From Bombyx mori (taxonomy: Eukaryota > Arthropoda > Insecta > Lepidoptera > Bombycidae), in the NCBI RefSeq assembly GCF_030269925.1, contig NC_085131.1, positions 13,749,501 through 13,813,500 of the forward strand: a stretch of 64,000 nucleotides of DNA, given 5' to 3'. Both the position numbers and the translations under genes were made by a program. Below the pieces are notes generated by a model that had not been told where the DNA came from, searched no databases, and saw only the letters and a program-made list of their open reading frames with translations. Within the stretch, counting starts at the first letter, position 1. The number at the start of each line of letters is the position of its first letter. Below, one piece after another: positions 10,247-21,662 of this stretch.

Positions 10247-10569
10247 TACACGTCATTACGGATCCTCCCGATCCATAAACGGTGCTATTAGGTACCTCAA
10301 GCACCGGTCACCATCCTCGCCGAACCCGTTGCGGGCGACGAAGGGCTCGACGAGTAAATAAATTAACCCATAGACACAGCCTACTGAGTTTCTCGCTGGA
10401 TCTTCTCAGTGGGTCGCGTTTCCGATCCGGTGGTAGATTCTGCGAAGCACTGCTCTTGCTAGGGCCAGCGTTAGCAACACACCCGGTTTGAGCCCCGTGA
10501 GCTCATCTACGCGTCAAGGAGAAGCTGAAATAGCCTCTCAAGGCTATCAGCATAGGTAGGATAAAAAAA
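10247..10569 (+). repeat. 5'-truncated Jockey-type LINE (last codons plus 3' UTR)
   Basis: Collinear with 6505-6808 of the full-length element: the final basic ORF2 codons, the cactgagtttctcgc 3' UTR block and the end atcagcataggtagg followed by a short A-run. It contains an in-frame stop (gatccataa) relative to the intact copy. Confidence 0.87.
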
Positions 10570-11471
10570 GATAAATTTACCAAACCAAGCCAACCAAAAG
10601 TTAAGTACCAAATACATATTTAGAATCCACAGCCTAAAGATATGCAGTTCAACATATCGTATTTTATCACGGTCCACGTGTGCCTCCATAAACCATAGCA
10701 ATTACAATCACCTGACCTCACCATAGAGCTACCATCGAATTAAAATAACTTCAAGATCAGTAGCAACACACAAATTCTCGTAAAACCAGTACGATTTCTC
10801 CCATTGAGTCGGCTGTCCATAATTTATGACCCCATAAAGAGGTTCCGTACGTACAATGGCCGGTGTATATGAAATGAATAAAAAATGCAAGGCAACCGTA
10901 GCGCAACAAGCTTTCTGTCACAACAATGAGCTTATTCTATGAATATTTATGTTCGTTGAAGTATAGGGTGGGTACGATAATTGATTTCGTTCGGATAGTT
11001 TGGGAATTTTCAAGGAATTTTACAATAGGTTATAAAATTCCGAGCTTAATATAGGTGAATTTTTGTGATTGTCTCTTGTTTTACTTAGCCTTCTGTTTTA
11101 CTGATTTAGGCAGACGAGGCCTCGATATTAAGATATCATCAGAGCTCATAGACATAATAATTATTATTATTCACGATCTAAATCATCGACCGTCTTATTC
11201 ACCAGGCCAAGTACATTTCTAAGTTACACATACTACGTTGTGCCCTCGATCTGATTCAAGTTCAATATTAACACTTTAAAGCAGAGGTCCACTGACTATG
11301 TCTCTTGGCGATTAAAACACGTTGATAACAATAATTAGCAACGAAAACTCTTTATAGCATTCCGTTTTGACGTTACAGAGCAATACTAAATAGCTGAAGG
11401 CAACCATGATTTTTATAACAACAAACTTGTATTTCTCCTCTCTGACCCATACACTATTTTTAAATTCCAAA
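10570..11471. other. No feature recognised
   Basis: AT-rich, no supported gene or repeat. A short ATT microsatellite-like patch lies near 11155-11170. Confidence 0.45.
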
Positions 11472-11584
11472 TTTTTTTTGTTGCCCTTGTAGGAAGACGA
11501 GCATACGGCCCACCTGATGGTGAGTGGTTACCGTCACCCGTGGACTTTAGCAATACCAGAGGCAGAGCCAAGCCGCTGCCTACC
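11472..11584 (-). repeat. 3' tail of the 15.4-kb LINE family
   Basis: T-run, then gttgcccttgtaggaagacgag through agccgctgcctacc; a 5'-truncated minus-strand copy of just the 3' UTR. Confidence 0.85.
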
Positions 11585-11706
11585 AAATTCTGTCCAATAC
11601 TGTGTAAAAACAAGGCAAATCAATATACGGCCTAGAAAAAGACTGTTGAAACGGGAATTAACCGGATGACTATTATTACTAAGCATCATTAGCATACTCA
11701 TTTCAT

Positions 11707-11950
11707 TGCTGATGGTAGGACTTCTTGTGAGTCCGCACGGGTAGGTACCACCACCCTGCCTATTTCTGCCGTGAAGCAGTAAAGCGTTTACAGGATGGGG
11801 CAGCCGTTAACCGGAAGCCGTAACCATACTGAGACCTTAGAACTTATCTCAAGATGGGTGGCGCATTTACGTTGTAGATGTCTATGGGCTCCAGTAAGCA
11901 CTTAACACCAGGTGGGCTGTAGCTCGTCCAACTATCTAAGCAATATATAT
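11707..11950 (+). repeat. Bm1 SINE, 5'-truncated
   Basis: From tgatggtaggacttc to atctaagcaatatat. It has a small deletion in the gtttcggtttgaagggtggg block and a short insertion in the gtaac block. Confidence 0.85.
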
Positions 11951-12306
11951 AGCGAAAACATTCGATGCATTCTCTAGCAACTGGGATACGCGTATAAATC
12001 AAGTAGCGATTTAAAATTTTGACAAAATTCATGGTCTTCCTAACGGGTGGGAGGCAAAAAATGCGATTATCACGTTGCGCAACAGTTGACGGGAAAGGCC
12101 ATTGTTCTGATCACCTTAGGACCGCGGGGGCGTGATGCCGATAATCCGCTGATCTGACGTGGCATGTCGGATATTTTTATTAACCACAATTTGAGCACTT
12201 TGAGTATATTTTTGTAGTGAAATTTAGTGCCTATTGGCTACTTCCAAAGAACTCACCGCCCATCGGGTGTTCTGTGAATATATTTTTAGATGAACACTGT
12301 AAACAG

Positions 12307-12352
12307 ACGAGCATACGCACCACCTTATAACAAGTCACTATCACTCATGAAT
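12307..12352 (-). repeat. Degenerate LINE 3' tail fragment
   Basis: gacgagcatacg..ccacctta matches the 15.4-kb LINE 3' UTR over about 40 bases only. Confidence 0.35.
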
Positions 12353-12499
12353 GATCAGTGAAAACGCTGCTTACTCCTGAGGACTATGCTCAAAACTCAA
12401 AGATCATGTTAGGTATACTTAGCGCTGGAGAATCACTGTGGGGAGAGTTCATTTAAAAATGGGGTGTTATGCTCCCAGGCTGATCTGTGCGTTAGTATA

Positions 12500-12645
12500 A
12501 AGCCGATGAAGGGATCTTCTCGAACAATGCCTCAGAGCACTCCCTTTGGAATATTCAAAACAGAGAGAACCGAAGGTCACCGTAGATCTAGAGGTTCTAA
12601 GCGATCCTTTAGCTCGTGCCCATGGATCTGCCCTAATAATAAAGA
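12500..12645 (-). pseudogene. Degenerate ORF2 fragment of the 15.4-kb LINE family
   Basis: tctcgaacaatgcctcagagcactcc and the following ~120 bases align with 15700-15830, the C-terminal coding part of the intact LINE. Indels break every frame. Confidence 0.65.
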
Positions 12646-13582
12646 AAATTAATTTAGAGCCCATATCCCGTGCCTGATCAAGCATGATTTCGATACTAGA
12701 GATCAATATCTTTCCAGCATTCACTCACAATTCAGGCTCACAAACATACTATCTTCCAAGAGACAACCTGAAAGATAGATAATGAATAATAGCAATTGCT
12801 CTATTTCTAAACAGTGAGTAGTATAACTTTAAAAACATACACAGTCTCCTCAATTATCATTAGTGCTTATAATATTTGAACTAAAAGACATCTTTGTTGG
12901 CGCGATTATCAGACGTGTCAGAGTTCATAGCCCGCCTATTTCGTGGCTACCAGAGCCTATGAGCCCATATAATAATATCTATTACATAGTGAGTGAACCA
13001 CTGCTTTCTACCTTGAGATATAGAGTCTAAATTTCAATTATCCGGAAATAACGTTAAGCTATGAGCATGAAACATGACAAAAATCAACACGAACTAAACA
13101 CCTAGTTGCAGTATTTCTTGTATAATTTTATAGCTTTTCAACTAAACTAAACAATATTGGTTTTAATCGAATAATAGGAGCGTAGTACATAATGCCTTTA
13201 GCACGCCGCACAAATTGTAATTTCGCGTGAATTCCAACATCAGAATCGAACAAAGTTCAACGCGATCAATCATAATGACTCGCTGTGTCAATAACAATGT
13301 TTGGAGATACCAATAATTATTGCGACAAAGATGGATGGTTGAATAAACTTTCATGTTTTGACGTCGTTCGATAGGTACTACGAAATTAATTAATTTGCAT
13401 TAATTGAATGAGGTGTTTTTGTCATGGCTAGTCCAAAAAGTATTCTTTCCAAATATTCAGCTAGGCCCATTTACCTCCATATAGAAAAACGCCGTCTGGA
13501 TTTTCGATAGCCGTATTCTCACGGACTGCTTGGAATCTCTTAGTCTACGGAATGACTTCGTTTCTCTCTGTTTATTGTACTG
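12646..13582. other. No feature recognised
   Basis: AT-rich; no ORF, no repeat end identified. Confidence 0.45.
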
Positions 13583-13757
13583 TATATTCCATGAGGAGTG
13601 AACTCAGGAATTGTTCGAGATCACCCCTTATCTTCTTGTTACAAACGCACCACCCCCCAGTAGAGCAGAGCTTATCCATATCATCTAGAATCTTTGCATT
13701 TCCAGAGATCTTTTTGCCACGTACCGTCCAGCTCTAGAATTAACTCCCCTCCAAAAT
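13583..13757 (+). pseudogene. Degenerate ORF2 C-terminal fragment of the 15.4-kb LINE family
   Basis: catgaggagtgaactcaggaattgttcgagat and the later ttttgccacgtaccgtcc..ctagaatta.ctcccctcca reproduce the reverse complement of 15560-15730. No intact frame and no 3' tail follow. Confidence 0.65.
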
Positions 13758-14352
13758 TAGCTCTAACTTTTAAGGCCTAATTATAATGGGATCTTTGAAA
13801 TCAAAGCCATTTGATTTACACTATAAATAATCAGGATACCATGCTCCACAATCAGAAAAATTAAAGTAGAAACGATCATTAAAATACTTCTTAACATACA
13901 TGTATATAATAAATGATTTAAAAGTTTTATTCACAAGAAAACCATAGAAAGCTAATCTCCTTTGAGGTGGCGAGTACATGGAAAGTTGTCTAAGCTAAAT
14001 ATGGGAACAACTTGTACTGGATCCACTTTGGAGCTTCCAAATTGTGCGCATCCAACGTTACTTGTGCAGAGCACAAGATAACCTATCTTGTAACGAGCTT
14101 TCAGTTTGGTAAGCTTTTGAGAACTACAACGCTTAACTTTTTAAATTAAAATCTATTTTATCCTTCATATACTTGCAAATTAGATTTTTGAGTACTAATT
14201 TTTTATAGACATTGTGGTCATAGACAAAGTGGCACAACTAAATCGGAGCTAAAATTCCGTAGACAGCTACCAATTTTTCCTGTGAAATATCTACTTAACA
14301 TGTACACGTCAATACTCGTAAAACACAATATTTTTTTAATTTGCTTACACGA
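13758..14352. other. No feature recognised
   Basis: AT-rich, nothing supported. Confidence 0.45.
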
Positions 14353-14508
14353 TTAACGAGTTCAGGGTCCTCCCGATATAAAGCGGTAACCAGAGCCCAT
14401 AAATACGAAATCCGCCAGCCACCCTATGTTCGAAGTTTTTTATTGTATGGTATAACAGCTGTCCTACCTTTTAAACTGGCAGAAATAAGCAGAATAGTAT
14501 TTACGCGT
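14353..14508 (-). repeat. Degenerate Bm1 SINE body
   Basis: Diverged blocks in minus-strand order: gtaaccagagcccata, atccgccagccaccc, acagctgtcctacc, aactggcagaaataagcaga. It lacks both ends. Confidence 0.55.
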
Positions 14509-14570
14509 TAAGGTAATAATTTTTGTGGGATTACTTTACGCCCTACCATCGATAAATGCCAGTTTAAAGT

Positions 14571-14672
14571 TTTTATTTTTATTGCCCTTGTAGGCAGACG
14601 AGACCACCTGTGTGATTGTTTACCGTCGCCCATGGACTTCAGCAATGCCAGGAGCAAAGCCAAGCCGCTGCC
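14571..14672 (-). repeat. 3' tail of the 15.4-kb LINE family
   Basis: tttttattgcccttgtaggcagacgag to gccaagccgctgcctacc, with a small internal deletion. Just downstream, cctttagtcgccttttacaacac (14730) recurs in diverged form at 20370 and may belong to another old LINE. Confidence 0.8.
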
Positions 14673-15355
14673 TACCTTGGTATGCTGATAAAATACTCAA
14701 AGAACACTAGTAATCGTTTTCTGGTCAATCCTTTAGTCGCCTTTTACAACACCCCCGAGAAGACATGAGAGGCGCTATGATTCTAAATCCCACACGCCCA
14801 AATCGCGACTGCTCTATGCGCTTTTTGAGTCGTAAGAAATTAATGCGAAGCAAGTTAAGTATAAGAACCAACTTCTAAAATAATTTCTCTAGTTACATAG
14901 AAAGTAGCAAAGTGCTTTATGAAAAAAAATATGTAAATATTACTCCACTGTAGACATCCTCACTGACAGACTGTGAACGAGTTTCTACGGAAATTAAATC
15001 CCTCGTATCCTTTGTATGGTCCAAATAGCAGATTACAAAAGTTTCTTGTGGATTAGGGTTGCCAAAAAAAAGAAAAAAAGGTTTTTTGTTTGTATTAACC
15101 AAAACGGATGACGAGCTCACAACCTGCGAAGCTCAGGCTATCGCAGACAATCGATATATGACCCTAACATCTGAATTTTATTGGATCAGAGCCACCAATA
15201 ATAGTTATGATAAGATATCACGGTACTAGCGGCTGAGCTTACACCTATGAGTTAATATAAACATTGTTAATCTTTGCATAATTAATGGATAGGTCATCAT
15301 AATAGAAAATGAAGTGTATTCATTAGAACAGCCTATCAGTCGAGTTACCATTGTA
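14673..15355. other. No gene recognised
   Basis: Apart from the ~25-base block at 14730 shared with 20370, no repeat or ORF is supported. Confidence 0.4.
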
Positions 15356-15428
15356 TTTTTTTTTTTTTTTTTTTTTTTTTATTGCCCTTGTAGGCAGACG
15401 AGCATACGGCCCACCTGATGGTGAGTGG

Positions 15429-18389
15429 TTACCGTCGCCCATGGACTTCAGCAATGCCAGGGGCAGAGCCAAGCCGCTGCCTATCGCTTAATACTCTCCA
15501 CAAGCCTCTTTTAAAGAAGGACATGTCATAGCGCTCGGGAAACACCGTGGAGGGGAGCTCATTCCATAGCCGGATGGTACGTGGCAGAAAAGACCTCTGG
15601 AAACGCACTGTCGATGACCGCAGTGGCTCCAGGTAGTATGGATGAACTCTACTCCGGTGGCGGGCGGTGCGATGGTAAAAACGAGATGCCGGTATCATCT
15701 CGAACAATTCCTCAGAGCACTCCTCATGGAACATTCGGTACAAAATACAGAGGGAACCGAAGTCCCTCCGCAGACCCAAAGGTTCCAAACGATCCGCGAG
15801 AATGGGATTATCGACGATTCGAACGGCCCTCCTCTGTATGGAGTCAAATGGAAGAAGCTGGTATTTGGGAGCCCCGGCCCAGAGATGGGAGCAGTACTCC
15901 ACGCGAGGCCGGACTTGTGCTTTATAAAGCAAAAGTCTTTGTCCAGGCGTGAAATACCGCTTCGCTCTGTTGAGGACTCCCAGCATTTTGGACGCCAACT
16001 TGGCTTTGCCTTCCAAATGACTCCGAAATTGGACATCACTCGAAATGTCGACCCCAAGTATCCCGATGCTCGCGGAAGGTTGCAGGGATACTCCTTGGAA
16101 TTGCGGCGCCATGACAAAGGGGTCCTTCTTCGCAGTGAACGCGCAAACTTGTGTCTTCAACGGGTTGAATTGAACTAAGTTCGATTCACCCCACTCGGAG
16201 ACTCGCCCCAGAGAGTTCTCCACTTCAGACACAAGTTTTGATCGTCTCTCTTGCACCACGCTCCGAGAGAGACTCTGATGGCCGATATATCGCGCATCCC
16301 CCGTGCTGTCATCCGCATAGCAATGCATGCCATCAATAGACAGCATGTCATTGATATACAGGATGAAAAGCGTGGGGGAGAGCACCGAACCTTGTGGAAC
16401 GCCAGCATTAATGGTCATGGTATCAGAACAATCACCGTCTACAACGACCGTGATGCTCCGCCCATCCAGAAAGCTAGCGATCCACTTGCAGAGACCCTCG
16501 GGGATTCCGTAAGATGGTAGCTTCGACAGAAGTGCCCTATGCCAGACCCTGTCGAAGGCCTTCGCGATATCAAGGCTCACAGCAAGAGCCTCGCCCTTGC
16601 TCTCCAAGGCTTCAGCCCACCTGTGAGTAAGGTATACAAGAAGATCGCCAGCTGAACGACCGTGACGGAAACCGTACTGTCGGTCACTGATCAGCTGGCG
16701 ATCTTCAAGATACTTCAGGATTTGTGTGTTTATTATTCGCTCCATCACCTTGGAAAGCAAGGAAGTTATCGCGATAGGCCTATAGCTCGATGGGTCCGAC
16801 CGGTCACCCTTCTTGGGGATAGGGTGGACGTGGGCGGTCTTCCATGAAGATGGAACCCTGTTAGTGCAATAAGAGAGGCGATACAAACGCGTTAGCGCAG
16901 GCGTCAGCTCAGGGGCGCACTTTTTCAGAACCACTGCGGGGATGCCGTCTGGCCCACTCGACTTATGGACGTCCAGGAGTCGGAGCTCCCGCCTGACTGC
17001 ACACTGTGTGAAGCAGATATCCGGCAGGGAGCTATCACACCGGGGGATGTTCGGTGGTGTGGCACCCCCGTCGTCCACAGTCGAGTTCGAGGCGAAGAGT
17101 TTGACCAGAAGGTCAGCCTTCTCTTTCGCGCTGTGGGCCAGAGTGTCATCGGACTTGCGCAGTGGTGGGAGACTAGACCTGCAAAAGTTTCCTTCTGCAG
17201 CTTTGGCGAGCGACCAAAAAGCACGGCTCCCAGAGGGATAGCTCTTTAGTCGCTCGCCAACTCTAGCAACGTGCTCCGACTTCGCCTTGGCAGTTACCTT
17301 CTTGTAGGACCTGGAGGCGGCGTTATATTTCCGCCTTTCCTCTGAGATGTTAGGATCCCGACGCCTCCTGGCATCATCCCATGCCACGTATGCGGACCGC
17401 TTGAGGTGTGCAGCATCCCTGCTGGCATTGTTATACCAGGGTCTGCTGCGACCCCCAACGGGCACTTCAGAAGAGGGAACAAACAATTCCATCCCCTGGA
17501 GCACCACGTCTTTAAGACGGTCCGCACAGACGTCAGGATCAGCAGAGGAAAAGCAGAACCGCCCCCATGGGTAGGATGCGTAAAATTCACGCAATCCATC
17601 CCAATCTGCTGACATATACCGCCAAACTCTTCGATACCCGGTCGTCGTTCGACGACCAGGACGAGAGAGTGGTACGGCAGCACGGATAAGGCAGTGATCG
17701 GACGATCCAAGCGGAGCGTCGACCACCACACTGTATCCGGCCGGATCCGTGGTCAGCAGAAGGTCCAACAGAGAAGGCTCGTGCCCCTCGATATCTGGGA
17801 CACGGGTGGGCTGTGTCACCAGCTGGGAGAAGCCGTAGGCCAAGGCGAAATCGTAGGCAGTCCGACCCGGGAGGTCAGTGGTTCTGGACCCCAACCACTC
17901 TTGGTGGTGAGCGTTAAAGTCTCCAAGAACCACCACCTCCGCAGATGGGTACTGCTCAAGCACGCGGTTAGTCCCCTCTTGCACATGCTCTATCAGAGCT
18001 GCACCTGCATCACTGCTGTGGGACCTGTACAGGCACGCGTAGACTCGGGTACAACCCCCGTGATCTACGCGCAGCCACAAGAGGGACAGGTCCCGTTGTT
18101 CGAGGCCTCGTAGACGGCGACAACAAACATCAGCCCGGACGAATACACACACCCCGGCTTTACGCAGGAAGTTGTGCTCCAATACGTAGCCGGGGTATTC
18201 AAGGTAAGAGGTATCATCCGGAGCAGATATCTGTGTCTCCGTCGGAAACAGTAGGGCAGGCTGCGCCGTCTCAAGGTGGTGGTGTACGGCGTCAAGGTTG
18301 CTATGTAGGCCCCTGACATTGCTGAAATCCACATTAAATGTGGAATAGGGGATCGCCGATATAGCCCTTTTTCTTTTTCTTATTTTCAT
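15429..18389 (-). CDS. Endonuclease-reverse transcriptase of the 15.4-kb LINE
   Basis: A 986-aa target-primed retrotransposition enzyme with no internal stop. I start at the ATG giving MKIRKRKRAISAIPYS, since upstream only a GTG is available before the stop at 18486. The endonuclease domain covers ~15-230 with FSNVRGLHSN, FPTETQIS, VVVLGDFNAHHQEW and LGSSDHCLI. The RT domain (~440-760) has SSGPDGIPAVVLK, YRPIAITSLLSKV, SLDIAKAFDRVWH, INAGVPQGSVLSPTLF and the catalytic YADD at residues 691-694 (16308-16319). The C-terminal LWAGAPKYQL and ELPSTVFPERYDM segments are those found in the degenerate copies at 12500, 13583 and 48238. There is no ORF1, so the element either acts with one protein or has lost its 5' part. 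Confidence 0.9.
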   Translation of the reverse strand: MKIRKRKRAISAIPYSTFNVDFSNVRGLHSNLDAVHHHLETAQPALLFPTETQISAPDDTSYLEYPGYVLEHNFLRKAGVCVFVRADVCCRRLRGLEQRDLSLLWLRVDHGGCTRVYACLYRSHSSDAGAALIEHVQEGTNRVLEQYPSAEVVVLGDFNAHHQEWLGSRTTDLPGRTAYDFALAYGFSQLVTQPTRVPDIEGHEPSLLDLLLTTDPAGYSVVVDAPLGSSDHCLIRAAVPLSRPGRRTTTGYRRVWRYMSADWDGLREFYASYPWGRFCFSSADPDVCADRLKDVVLQGMELFVPSSEVPVGGRSRPWYNNASRDAAHLKRSAYVAWDDARRRRDPNISEERRKYNAASRSYKKVTAKAKSEHVARVGERLKSYPSGSRAFWSLAKAAEGNFCRSSLPPLRKSDDTLAHSAKEKADLLVKLFASNSTVDDGGATPPNIPRCDSSLPDICFTQCAVRRELRLLDVHKSSGPDGIPAVVLKKCAPELTPALTRLYRLSYCTNRVPSSWKTAHVHPIPKKGDRSDPSSYRPIAITSLLSKVMERIINTQILKYLEDRQLISDRQYGFRHGRSAGDLLVYLTHRWAEALESKGEALAVSLDIAKAFDRVWHRALLSKLPSYGIPEGLCKWIASFLDGRSITVVVDGDCSDTMTINAGVPQGSVLSPTLFILYINDMLSIDGMHCYADDSTGDARYIGHQSLSRSVVQERRSKLVSEVENSLGRVSEWGESNLVQFNPLKTQVCAFTAKKDPFVMAPQFQGVSLQPSASIGILGVDISSDVQFRSHLEGKAKLASKMLGVLNRAKRYFTPGQRLLLYKAQVRPRVEYCSHLWAGAPKYQLLPFDSIQRRAVRIVDNPILADRLEPLGLRRDFGSLCILYRMFHEECSEELFEMIPASRFYHRTARHRSRVHPYYLEPLRSSTVRFQRSFLPRTIRLWNELPSTVFPERYDMSFFKRGLWRVLSDRQRLGSAPGIAEVHGRR

Positions 18390-19075
18390 TTTGTTTTTTT
18401 GGAGAGTGGGATAAGGTGAGGTAGGATGTTCGGAGTGAAAACATGACAACACCTGAATAAAGCGCGGAACATAGTGTGCGGTCGATCACGGGTTCCGTGA
18501 GAGTCCGACGCAGGGCATGGAAGGGCCCCCAGTCCACCCTGCGTACGATCGCCGGGATCCACTCCGGTCTCCGACTCCGGCACGACGACCGCACGACAGG
18601 ATTTTACACCGGTTGGCGGGACAGCTTCCCGGGGCGGAGTTTAGTAGTGACACCCGGGTTCAGGTCCCCTACTGACCGGCGGGCGGCGGCGAACACCGTT
18701 TCACTGGGTCTCCCTATACCCCTGTCAAACAATCACGTCCCGCAAGCTCGCGCGCACGTCTGATCCGCATGTTCCAGGTGTCATCAAGATTCACCCCCAA
18801 CAAGGAAGAGGAAAGGGAAGGAATAGAACTGGCTCTCCAACCTACACGCCGGAACACAGCTAGGCTATTTGGCGGCGGACTCTAGTTGGAGGGTGGTCGC
18901 CAGCCAGTCGGACAAGTCCTACCACCGATTATGTATTCGGCTCCCGTTTTGCACCACCCAGGGGTCACTTGTAGGGAATCGCGGGTTAAACCTACGGAAG
19001 CGGGAAGCACCAACCCCCAATCAATGTATCAGCATAGGAGGGACATGTTCTTGATACTTAGGAAAAAAAAACAAT
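18390..19075 (-). other. GC-rich 5' region of the 15.4-kb LINE, coding status unclear
   Basis: CpG-rich segment directly upstream of the LINE ORF, unlike the AT-rich flanks, so probably its 5' UTR. Short frames on both strands overlap one another without a recognisable domain. The A9 run at 19062-19070 on the plus strand could instead be the tail of another, plus-strand insertion. Confidence 0.4.
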
Positions 19076-19711
19076 AATTTATAACTGAGCGACTCATAAA
19101 TAGTTGACGGGAATAATCCCGTCATACATAAGTTGTATCTAAAGTATCACTCAACTTATTAGAAAAACATAAATATTGGACAGGTGAAAATCAATATCGT
19201 ACGTAATATGTAGACCATTTGCAGATATAAGTTTTTTCAACCTGTTTCAACATTTCAATTCAGTTGTATTTAATAATAAAAAAATAAATAGCAAAGAAAT
19301 ACGGCAGCACTGACATGAAAAGAGGAATTCGTTAACATGACCGAGTATTCCATGACGAGGGTACTGCCTCTAATTGTATGTAAAACGCTACGTAATACAA
19401 CATTTCGCTTTCCGTAGCTTTTCATAATAACGGAATAGCATCTTGATATTAAATGAAACATGAAAATTTTGACAAACTTTGCGCAATTATTAGTGAATCC
19501 AGTCACTTGTTCATTTCACTTCTGTTTCATTCACTTCATTTCTATTCTGTTCACTTCTATCCCAGGCTTGTAGGTTTATAGGTACCCTGCTTATTGCCCC
19601 AAAGACCTGATGTCCAGGGCGGGAGGGGACATTTGTATGGACTGCGCCAAATTACACCAAGAGGTCTTATCGGTCGGCCAGATTTATTGCTAATCAATTT
19701 TATATATAACA
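19076..19711. other. No gene; one perfect hairpin
   Basis: A perfect 8-bp stem with 4-nt loop (TGACGGGA-ATAA-TCCCGTCA) lies at 19105-19124. No other structure or ORF is supported. Confidence 0.4.
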
Positions 19712-19918
19712 CTAGCCGTACTCGCCCGCTTCGCTGGGCTTTAAAAATTAACATTATTTATTGTCATTATTATTAGGGAGTCCAACACTCATAATCCTAT
19801 CCATTAAATACATGTATTTTCTACATGGATACCAAATTTCAAGTCAATCGGACGCATGGTTTATTAGTTATAACGGATCATCCGTAAAAATCACTGTAGA
19901 TTTATATGTTAGTATAGA
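19712..19918 (-). mobile_element. Short non-autonomous Helitron
   Basis: Read on the minus strand it starts TCTATACTAACATATAAATC and ends in CTAG, with A before and T after, as Helitrons insert between A and T. A relative of the same family occupies 23484-24096. It is 207 bp and non-coding. Confidence 0.75.
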
Positions 19919-20172
19919 TAATATATTATCATAATCAAACATAAATAACTACCAAACCACTGCTTTGTAGTATTTAGCTGTCAGTTTCAAGTTTTGAAGT
20001 ACTAAAATCCCTTGATATTTTAAAGAGAAGATTTTAATAAACAATAAACTCGTAACAGCCTTATTTATAAAACTTCTTAATCCAAGTAAAATGCGTATTT
20101 AGAAAAAGACAGTAGGTATTATCTTAAATTCCACAGCGCAGGTCATCAGTGAGCTTCTGTTATTCTAAATAT

Positions 20173-20235
20173 CTTGGTGAACGAGTTCATAACCAGCCTG
20201 GTGTTTAGTAGTTACCGGAGGCCGTAGGCTTTATA
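20173..20235 (-). repeat. Very degenerate Bm1 3' fragment
   Basis: acgagttcataaccagcctggtgtttagtagttaccgg matches the Bm1 3' end read on the minus strand; nothing beyond. Confidence 0.4.
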
Positions 20236-21480
20236 AAGAGGTTGTGGTAGCTACACGTGCGAGCTTACAATAAGCCCTATCACCACTCAGCTTGCGTCAA
20301 TGTGGGTTGGCGATGGTTGTATGTCGGTACAGTACTCTGAGAGTGTAGCTGCTCTTTCTGCGGTGAATCCCTTAGTTGCCTTTTGCAACACTTTGAACAC
20401 CCACAGATGAGGTAGTTATTCTAGGCCAAAGAACTGTAAAATTAGACTGTTATAAAACAACATTATTGAATAATAGGCATTTGTGTTAATGTAGATAACC
20501 TAATTATAAAAGTATGGTTTTTTGCACCATTGTAACATTAGTGATTGTTGTGCAATCGCTTTTGTGGTCTTAACGAGATCTGAAAAGTCACGAGATCACG
20601 ACCTAGTAGATTCAGTTGGTGGACAACGAAAGGTGATAAATAATATGGTTCGTCGCGAAGAATGGAATGTCGAAATAGTAAGTATCAGGTTTGGCAGCGC
20701 TGGGAGGTTTTGCATACATTGTGCCCCATGTAAATGTGTTCACTGTGTCCAGCTAACTCCGTAACATCTACGTGACAAAACATATTTGGAAGCGCTCTGG
20801 GCATAAATGCTAAATACATGGAAACTGCCCCGGTTATGTAATTTCAAGTCTGTCGCAATCTCATATTAGTTGCTATATTAGGCGGCATTTTTATGGTTTC
20901 TTTGGATTTCTCGATATCCGTGAACCATAATCGCTATCACCAACAAAGAACCTGCATGATAGTCCGCATTCATTAATATAAAACCAGAGTTTAGGGGCGT
21001 TTTCCTGAAAACGATTAGAAATCAGACTTACTGGACCACTGGAACAAAACTGAGCGAGCTCATATTTCTTGGAATTAGGGGATCGTTTGTCTGTATTTGC
21101 GCGCGATACCCGCCCCGATAATCCTGCTGGAATTACCTTACATGATATGGGAGATGAGATGAGAATGCATGAAAATATTCTTCTAAATAAAGTTTTTCTG
21201 TTTGTTTTAGTTTTTAATGGACATGCTGGGATAACTTTAACTTTAAATATAGGTTGGTCAAAGTTCAAAAGCCGAAATTGGTTTTACAGCCAACCCTAAC
21301 TCCTCCAACTTTACATTTTCATATTAAATAATTATATTCAAAGTTTCTTATATTAAGTGGTATACTGGTAAGAAATCATAGTTTAGACATACAAGTTTCA
21401 TTATAAAGTTTATTTCAAAATGAAAAAGTGTATGTGTGTGTGTTTATAATTGGAAAATTCATCCGTGATACATGGTGATA
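20236..21480. other. Unassigned stretch with weak ORFs
   Basis: A 125-codon frame (20891-21268, minus) and a 77-codon frame (21069-21299, plus) overlap. Neither shows a domain I recognise, and the overlap means at most one could be real. I do not call a gene here. Confidence 0.35.
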
Positions 21481-21662
21481 ATGGTGATAGGACATCTTGT
21501 GAGCCGAGTAAGTACTAATACACTGCCTATTTCCGCTAGGAAGCAGTAATGCACCTCCTGATAAAGGCTTCCGTTAGACCACAATTGTGACTAAGACTAC
21601 ATAGGTCAAGGTGGAGGCAGCAATCACGTTGTGATGTTCTTTCACCTATATGGGCTACAAAA
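21481..21662 (+). repeat. Degenerate Bm1 SINE
   Basis: tggtgataggacatcttgtgag, ctgcctatttccgc.aggaagcagtaatgc and gtcaaggtggaggca identify an old plus-strand copy without head or tail. Confidence 0.6.

Larger units (their letters stand above)
15356..19075 (-). mobile_element. LINE with one intact APE-RT ORF (BMC1/L1Bm-like 3' end)
   Basis: Minus-strand non-LTR element. The poly(A) reads as T25 at 15356-15380, followed by a ~50-bp 3' UTR that recurs at least ten times in the window, the single ORF at 15429-18389, and a GC-rich upstream segment. The left end is certain. The right end is a guess: 18390-19075 shows no gag ORF, and I found no duplicate of the left flank (ttaccattgta) to fix the 5' boundary. 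The family name is from memory of the silkworm 3' end; proteins of this type are also filed simply as endonuclease-reverse transcriptase. Confidence 0.8.

Noticed and set aside
20891..21299. Overlapping 125- and 77-codon frames on opposite strands
   Set aside because: No domain, no composition shift, mutual overlap; not enough to call a gene.
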